Source: a virus. From it: a stretch of DNA of 42,113 nucleotides. Location of the stretch: positions 1 to 42,113 of the IMG/VR virus record IMGVR_UViG_3300045051_000099. The stretch is one strand, 5' to 3'. This document shows positions 36,699-42,113 of the stretch, in pieces (within the stretch, counting starts at the first letter, position 1; the number at the start of each line of letters is the position of its first letter). The translations under genes and the position numbers were made by a program. The notes under the pieces were generated by a model. It saw only the letters and a list, made by a program, of their open reading frames with translations. It made no database searches and was not told the DNA's origin.

Positions 36699-39600
36699 TT
36701 CGTCTCCTGTTTGTATTGTTCGAGCAACATTTCCTTGGTGCGCTGGGCCAGCTCGCTCTTAGCGTTCTTCATGTCAGCTGGAGTCATCGTATCACGGAAC
36801 TTTAGACCAGTCATCCAGTTGAGTAGGTTCAATTGGCGATCACGATCAGTAATCGGGTTGCTAGTGTTCTCTGGCAACTTGTTCTGTGGTGTGTAAAGGT
36901 TTAGACCCTTTAGAAGGGTGCTAAAGCCTAGGTTTCCGATCATCTGGTCAGCTACGCCACGAACGCCTTCAATGTTTAGTGGCTTACCAGTTGATAGATC
37001 AGTCTGAGTAATGGCTTCGATACCCGGCTGAACGATCAGGTTGATGCTCTTACCTAGGGTGCGAGTAGCAGCTTCGGTGTTGATAAACACGTTCTGCTCC
37101 ATAGTCTTCTGTGGATCAATAGTGATGTTCCAGAAGTCTGATACGTCAAGTGGCAAGACGGCTGGTTTGAAGATCAAACCACCGCGTGGGCCAGTTGTTG
37201 TAGGACCAAATACTGAGTAGCTCATGTAGCCCGGCAACTTAGTCTTGTCTGCAAACGGCTGACCAAAGCTTGCTGGCTCTTGGTTATTAGCTGCTGCAAG
37301 GTTGTACTGAACCTTCGAGTAGAAGGTGAAGGCTGCTGTGTGGTTTAGAGCCATGTCAACCATCGCGTTGTGTGCAACGCGGATCCAAGTGTAGTAGCTG
37401 AATGCAAAACGAGGCCACTTGCGCTCAGTGGACGATAGCGACTGAACGGTTGGGTGGAACTTGTTTACGGCATCTGCTGCTGCGTCTAGTGCATCGTCAA
37501 TGCTTGCCCATGCCTGAGACTGCATAACCTTTAGAGCGTGTGCTCCACGAGTTGCATTTCCATACCAAGCTGCAAAGTCACCGGCAGGCTTTTCGATCTT
37601 ACGAGCGGTGCTAGTAAAGCGTGCGCCGATCTTCTTGTAAACCGATGCTGCTGGTCCTGCTGTGTCAGCGATGATGTTGTCAGCCAAACCTTGGATGTCG
37701 TTCGCAAAGATGTTGCTGATGAAAATACCGCGACGCTCAAACATATTAATGATGTCGTCGTCGCTAAAGTCAACTAGCTTTGACTTGCCATCTACGGCGA
37801 GCGCAAACTGTAGAGTTTCCTGACCATCCTTGACGGTCTGGTAAGCCTTACCTTCACCGTCGAATGCACGGAATGCTCGACCAAACAAACGATCCAAGCG
37901 ACGATCGGCTTCGCCGATAGCAGACTGAGACAAGCGAGACTTCTGAGTCAAGCGCCAACCAGCCTGCCAGTGGATCGGGTTGCGAACACCAACGATCATT
38001 GCAGTACCGACGTCACCAACGAAGTTAGTCACGTGGTGACCAGCTCGAAGAATGGTTTGAGTAGCCTTTAGGAAACCCTGAACTTCCATGATGGTCTTAG
38101 TCCAGTCCGGCATGCGGTTGTTGTATAGCTCGTTCCATTCCCTGACTAGTGATCCAAATTCTTCAGCGATCTCTGGCGGAAATAGCGCACCATTTTCTAC
38201 TTCTGGCAAGAACTGGGTTAGGTCGCCTTCCTTGGCACCAACACCCTTGATCTTTACCCAGCCAGCTTTGACGGCAGCTTCTGGGGTCTTGAAGCCAGCA
38301 GCCTTCCAACCAAAGCGGTTAGTGAACTCAAGTGCAAGTGTGCGTTCACCCTTAGCCATTTCTACAGCCTCAAGTACGCGGGTCAAGATTAGGAATGGGT
38401 CTTCACCGCTTTCAGCAAACGCTGCTGCATTAGCAGTCCACTGTCTAGCTTCTTCAGTGTCGTCAAGGATCTTAGCCGGGCGCTTAGCAAACGGCAAAGT
38501 GCGTAGCCAGTCAACCATTTCCCTGCTTGACTTATCACCAAACGGTGGGATGCCCTTGGCTTCAGTAATGCCGTACTTGCGGAATGATGACTCAAGTGCC
38601 TTGCCATCAAGTCCCATAGCAGTTAGCTCGCTAGTGTCGGCGCTCTTGATCAAAAGATCTGTCGCACGCTTTAGGTCATCGCGGAAAGTAATTAGCTCAT
38701 CCGGAGTACCGGCTGGTAGCTCAATGTCGTTTACGATGTTAGCCCAGACAGTTGCAAAGTCTTCCATGTTTACAACACCGGTGTAGGTCTTGCGAACAGC
38801 GTCAAGGTATTCAGCGAAACGAGCAATACGGTTGATCGAAGTAGATTCGCGTTCGTGGATTAGCTGAACGGTGTTCCAACGACCTGATGGGCCGTAGATA
38901 CGCTCACCAGTACGAGCTGCTAGATTGTCGTGAACAGTCTTGTTGCGGATACCACTACGAGAGTTATAGGTGACGTGAACGACCATTTCGTTAGCCTGTA
39001 GCGAGCGTGTGTAAGCTTCTTGTAGCGCACGCTGGCCCTTCTCAGCCTCTGATAGCCCTAGATCGTCAAACTTGCCGGCGTCTAGGTCATCTGCAACGGC
39101 CTGAGCTGCATTCTCGATAGCCTCCTGCTGCTTCTGTAGCTGGATAACTTCATCCTGTGCACGGAAGTTTGCTAGCAACGCTTCACGCTGCTTTTTGGTT
39201 AGTTTCTTTGGTTTTGGCAACTCTGGGCGAGTATCAACCAAGAAACGAGCACGGTCTTCAACACCAGCTTCACTTGCTAGGTAGCGTAGGTTCTGCTGCT
39301 CAGCTAGCTTTAACGCTGCCTCTTGGTTGTAAACCGCAGAGTCAACCCACTTGCCAAATACGTAGTGCTGTGTGTTGTAGCCAACCTGACGAGCCTTGTA
39401 GCGCACGTCATCAAGCTTTGACTGGATCTTGTCAAAGTCTTTTTCCCACTTCTTGCGAGCAGCATCGTTTGCTAGATCTGGCTCCCGGCGCATAACTTCT
39501 TCGTAAGCAAGCTTTGCTTCGGTGTAATCCTTCTCGATCTTTTCACGCTGCTTCTTTGTGGCGATGATCTGTGGCTCAACTGGGCCAGTAGGTGTGACCT

Positions 39601-42113
39601 CAGCTGCGCGCTCGGTGTTGCGGTAAGCGTAGTAGTTCTTTAGGAATTCTACAGTTTCCTCGTTGTCGACAATCTCAGTGTCTTTGATAGTTGCGTGTGG
39701 ACGCTTCGATGCCAAGTCCTTTAGTCGGCCACCGTCAATATATGACATACCAGCTGCACGGAATACAGCTTCAGCTACGTCGCCACCCTTTAGGCGCATA
39801 ATTCCTGAAGCATAAACAAACTTGCGGAAGTTCTCCCGGACTAGCGCACGGCGCTCAGCATCGCTTAGCGACTTTCCAACAGCGTAGTTTGCACGCCAGC
39901 CATCGATCAAAGTGTTGTAAACGTCTTCAGATAGGGACTGAGCACCGTTGAAGCTGTCGTTGATAGTTGCGATTAGGCGAGACTTGTGCAGATCCTCAAG
40001 AGCTGCAATAGCTCGTGGATCATTGATCAAGTGGTCAACCATGTTCTCGGCGATTGGGCGGTACACCTTTACGAAACGATCCGAAGGCTGACCCTGAGCT
40101 GTTGCACGGCTCATTGCACGAGCAATTAGCTCCTCGCGATCGTAGATACCGTCAGCTTCTTTTACCTCAATCATGCGACGAACCATGTCGTCAACACCTG
40201 CAACCGAGAAGGTGTCGTTAGCAGCATTCCATTTTTTCCAGCCGAAGTGCTGCCCCGGGTAAAATGCCTGCTCCATGATCTTGCCAGCATCGGTATCCAA
40301 GAAGGCGCGCATGATGTCGCCGTTGTCTAGGAACACAAAGTGCGCTTGGTTGTCGTAGATCTCGTTCTCAAGCTTGGCTTGGTAGTCGATGTCATCACGA
40401 GCCTTGCTGATGCGTGGACGACCACCGATAGTTGCAAGCAAGCCATCGCGAACCTTGTCATAGTCATCAGCGTTGATTCTTACGCGCTCTTCAGCGGTTA
40501 GGCGAACCTTTTCCTTGTCGCCCTTTACAGCGTTTAGGTCGCGCTTGCTTAGAGTACCGTTTAGTGAACCAAAGATCTTGGTGTCTACATACTGGTTTAG
40601 TTGCAACTTTAGGATTGCCTCTGAGCCATCTACGTATGGATCTAGGCCGTTAGTAATAGCAGCATCGCCTAATGTAGTTAAACGCTCAAGACTATTAGGG
40701 TCATTCATTTGGCGAACGATGTCAGCTAGGCGGGCATCAAGTGCTGTAGACATTGCAGTAGCCCAACGAGCTTGGCCTGAGTCAGCACGGCTCTGCTTTA
40801 GGACTAGGCCCCAGTCATTAGCGATGCGCTCAGCAGCAGCTTGGCGACTGTAGAACGCATTCTCAGCTTCTAGAGCTGCATCCTCTGGGCCATAGCCACC
40901 CTTTAGTTTCTTGATGATAAGCGCTGAACCGATGTCGGAATAAGCGACACCCTTTGCCTTTAGCAGGATGTCCGGGTCTTTTGATAGCTCGATCAGGCGA
41001 CGGGTCTTTGCAGCATTCTGCACACCTTCGCCAAGCAAGATGTTGCTTAGGAATGTATTTGCATCTGCCTCTGAAAGGCGCTCAACCTTAGCAATATCAG
41101 CATTGTCTGGGTCAAGGCGCTTGAGTAGATCAAGCAAAGTTTTGCTATCAACATTGTGACGCTGATCGCGCATACCAGCGATAAGTTCGCTTAGGTTGTT
41201 GTACTTAACTTGCTCTACAGCAACATCAAGCCCGGACAGGATCTCGTTGACCTTTTTGAGAGACTCTTCAGATAGCGTGTCAAGAAAACCAGTTTCCTGA
41301 ATTGCCTTTGCAATAGCTTCACCATTTGCGCCAGCAAGCTTTGTGATTTCGCCAAATATGGTTTCTTTACCCTTGACGCCACCTCGTGAAACAACACGCA
41401 TGATGCTCTTGAAAGCATCAACGATTTCTTTTTGCACTGAGCCGTCTTTAGAGAGCTTGTTGAAAACAACTCCGCTATCGTAAAGTGCACCAATAGTGTT
41501 GCCACTGCTTAGTCTCTTGTTCATAACTAGCTTTAGCAACTCACCAATTACTCGGCTATCACGCGACTTGGCGATGAGCTCATTGATGAACTGGAATGGA
41601 CCATAGCCAATTTCGTTCTTCAACGAGATGCTCATGTTCTTCCAGATGTTTGGTGGAACATTGCGAAGTAGGCGCTGGTTTCCAACGGTGTCAATACCAA
41701 GCAGATTACGGATCTTGCTAGCAACTTCAGTCGATGTACCGCTACGAGTAGCAACAGCTTTTTTAGCAATTGCATCCAAAGCCTTGAGCGTAGCCTGAGC
41801 TTTCTTTACGTCAGCATCAGTAGCCTTCAAGCCTTGGATCTCAGTAACGATGTTGTTGTCGTTGCTTAGATCCAGAATTGGTTCGCCGGACCGGCGAGTA
41901 GGTGCCATAACAGGCTCAACGCGCTCACCAGTTTTAACAGTATTTGCATAAGCGTCAGCTTCCTTCTTAGTTTTGAAGGTACGAGTCGCCTCGCCGTTTA
42001 CGGCTACGTTGTAGCCCTTACCGGCCTTGCCTACGGTCACCTCGCGAATTGCAGGTGCTGGGGTAGGTGATACTGTCTCAGTAATCCAACGCTCAGCGTC
42101 GTTTATGTCGTTG
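36695..42113 (-). CDS. Giant virion (DNA-ejection type) protein, C-terminal part; open at the window edge
   Basis: The frame enters from the right edge and runs to 36695; the last 127 bases repeat the window start, so residues of that stretch are the same as at 1-127. The unique part supplies about 1,764 residues of the 2,183-residue whole. The body is mostly helical and charged, with long coiled-coil stretches (near YTEAKLAYEEVMRREPDLAN and KLTKKQREALLANFRAQDEV). The last third contains RAGHHVTNFVGDVGTAMIVG, SYYTWIRVAHNAMVDMALNH and GYMSYSVFGPTTTGPRGGLI, blocks I associate with huge internal virion proteins of short-tailed phages. No peptidase or transglycosylase motif is evident. It probably travels with the genome into the host. 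Confidence 0.85.
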   Translation of the reverse strand, partial: NDINDAERWITETVSPTPAPAIREVTVGKAGKGYNVAVNGEATRTFKTKKEADAYANTVKTGERVEPVMAPTRRSGEPILDLSNDNNIVTEIQGLKATDADVKKAQATLKALDAIAKKAVATRSGTSTEVASKIRNLLGIDTVGNQRLLRNVPPNIWKNMSISLKNEIGYGPFQFINELIAKSRDSRVIGELLKLVMNKRLSSGNTIGALYDSGVVFNKLSKDGSVQKEIVDAFKSIMRVVSRGGVKGKETIFGEITKLAGANGEAIAKAIQETGFLDTLSEESLKKVNEILSGLDVAVEQVKYNNLSELIAGMRDQRHNVDSKTLLDLLKRLDPDNADIAKVERLSEADANTFLSNILLGEGVQNAAKTRRLIELSKDPDILLKAKGVAYSDIGSALIIKKLKGGYGPEDAALEAENAFYSRQAAAERIANDWGLVLKQSRADSGQARWATAMSTALDARLADIVRQMNDPNSLERLTTLGDAAITNGLDPYVDGSEAILKLQLNQYVDTKIFGSLNGTLSKRDLNAVKGDKEKVRLTAEERVRINADDYDKVRDGLLATIGGRPRISKARDDIDYQAKLENEIYDNQAHFVFLDNGDIMRAFLDTDAGKIMEQAFYPGQHFGWKKWNAANDTFSVAGVDDMVRRMIEVKEADGIYDREELIARAMSRATAQGQPSDRFVKVYRPIAENMVDHLINDPRAIAALEDLHKSRLIATINDSFNGAQSLSEDVYNTLIDGWRANYAVGKSLSDAERRALVRENFRKFVYASGIMRLKGGDVAEAVFRAAGMSYIDGGRLKDLASKRPHATIKDTEIVDNEETVEFLKNYYAYRNTERAAEVTPTGPVEPQIIATKKQREKIEKDYTEAKLAYEEVMRREPDLANDAARKKWEKDFDKIQSKLDDVRYKARQVGYNTQHYVFGKWVDSAVYNQEAALKLAEQQNLRYLASEAGVEDRARFLVDTRPELPKPKKLTKKQREALLANFRAQDEVIQLQKQQEAIENAAQAVADDLDAGKFDDLGLSEAEKGQRALQEAYTRSLQANEMVVHVTYNSRSGIRNKTVHDNLAARTGERIYGPSGRWNTVQLIHERESTSINRIARFAEYLDAVRKTYTGVVNMEDFATVWANIVNDIELPAGTPDELITFRDDLKRATDLLIKSADTSELTAMGLDGKALESSFRKYGITEAKGIPPFGDKSSREMVDWLRTLPFAKRPAKILDDTEEARQWTANAAAFAESGEDPFLILTRVLEAVEMAKGERTLALEFTNRFGWKAAGFKTPEAAVKAGWVKIKGVGAKEGDLTQFLPEVENGALFPPEIAEEFGSLVREWNELYNNRMPDWTKTIMEVQGFLKATQTILRAGHHVTNFVGDVGTAMIVGVRNPIHWQAGWRLTQKSRLSQSAIGEADRRLDRLFGRAFRAFDGEGKAYQTVKDGQETLQFALAVDGKSKLVDFSDDDIINMFERRGIFISNIFANDIQGLADNIIADTAGPAASVYKKIGARFTSTARKIEKPAGDFAAWYGNATRGAHALKVMQSQAWASIDDALDAAADAVNKFHPTVQSLSSTERKWPRFAFSYYTWIRVAHNAMVDMALNHTAAFTFYSKVQYNLAAANNQEPASFGQPFADKTKLPGYMSYSVFGPTTTGPRGGLIFKPAVLPLDVSDFWNITIDPQKTMEQNVFINTEAATRTLGKSINLIVQPGIEAITQTDLSTGKPLNIEGVRGVADQMIGNLGFSTLLKGLNLYTPQNKLPENTSNPITDRDRQLNLLNWMTGLKFRDTMTPADMKNAKSELAQRTKEMLLEQYKQETK
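41987..42113. repeat. Terminal direct repeat, right copy
   Basis: Identical to 1-127; see the left copy. It lies inside the giant virion gene. Confidence 0.95.

Noticed and set aside
38088-38786. A 232-codon open frame on the plus strand
   Set aside because: It lies entirely antisense to the giant virion gene, lacks a convincing ribosome-binding site and coupling, and its composition mirrors the sense codons.
1-42113. tRNA genes, integrase, attachment site, DNA polymerase, RecA
   Set aside because: I saw no cloverleaf with CCA-type end, no tyrosine or serine recombinase signature and no polymerase motif. This was by reading only and not by a covariance or profile search.

Overview
The window is the complete genome of a tailed bacteriophage, opened at an arbitrary point of a circular assembly. 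Its first and last 127 bases are identical (1-127 and 41987-42113), so the unit genome is 41,986 bp. Joining the ends fuses a reading frame that both edges interrupt into one 2,183-residue protein. The morphogenesis set is terminase, portal, scaffold, HK97-type coat, adaptor, a propeller-like tail hub, two Ala/Gln-rich proteins and one giant protein. There is no tape measure and no sheath. This points to a short-tailed (podovirus-like, P22-type plan) phage. An M23 peptidase as the only recognisable lysin, the actinobacterial look of the SSB, two apparently leaderless starts and many small actinophage-type proteins suggest a Gram-positive actinobacterial host. Collagen/Gly-rich fibres and a cyanophage-type small virion protein suggest an aquatic setting. 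The host is an inference.

Layout. (1) 1-13087, minus strand, read right to left: small nuclease, TerL, zinc-finger protein, an overlapping membrane protein, portal, scaffold, coat, terminator, adaptor, hub, small protein, two Ala/Gln-rich proteins and the N-terminus of the giant protein. (2) 13123-18649, plus strand: a receptor-binding cassette with a tandemly duplicated adhesin module, then a small HTH-like protein and a metallophosphoesterase. (3) 18714-32875, minus strand, early/replication region: DnaN-like clamp, SSB, many small zinc-ribbon proteins, SNF2-type helicase, Cas4/RecB-like nuclease, OB-type DNA-binding protein, PrimPol-D5 helicase and HNH nuclease. No DNA polymerase, recombinase or integrase was recognised. 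(4) 33046-36423, plus strand: tandem-XRE regulator, probable TerS, coiled-coil fibre, membrane-anchored coiled-coil protein, M23 endolysin, holin and three tiny basic proteins. (5) 36435-42113, minus strand: a small CxxC protein and the C-terminal four fifths of the giant protein.

How it fits together. The clamp, SSB and PrimPol-helicase probably bring the host replicase onto phage DNA. The Cas4-like nuclease, OB protein, SNF2 helicase and resolvase-like nuclease would process recombination and packaging intermediates. Regulation appears to centre on the divergent region at 32876-33045, a family of four repeats with a shared palindrome at two of them (30.7-33.0 kb), and a repeat-rich block at 28.77-28.97 kb. 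Perfect hairpins separate the major transcription units.

The most unexpected features are an exact 16-bp chromosomal-type parS sequence inside a gene next to TerL although no ParA/ParB is encoded, a sliding clamp apparently reduced to two domains, the repeat/operator family, and a dense set of tiny zinc-ribbon proteins.
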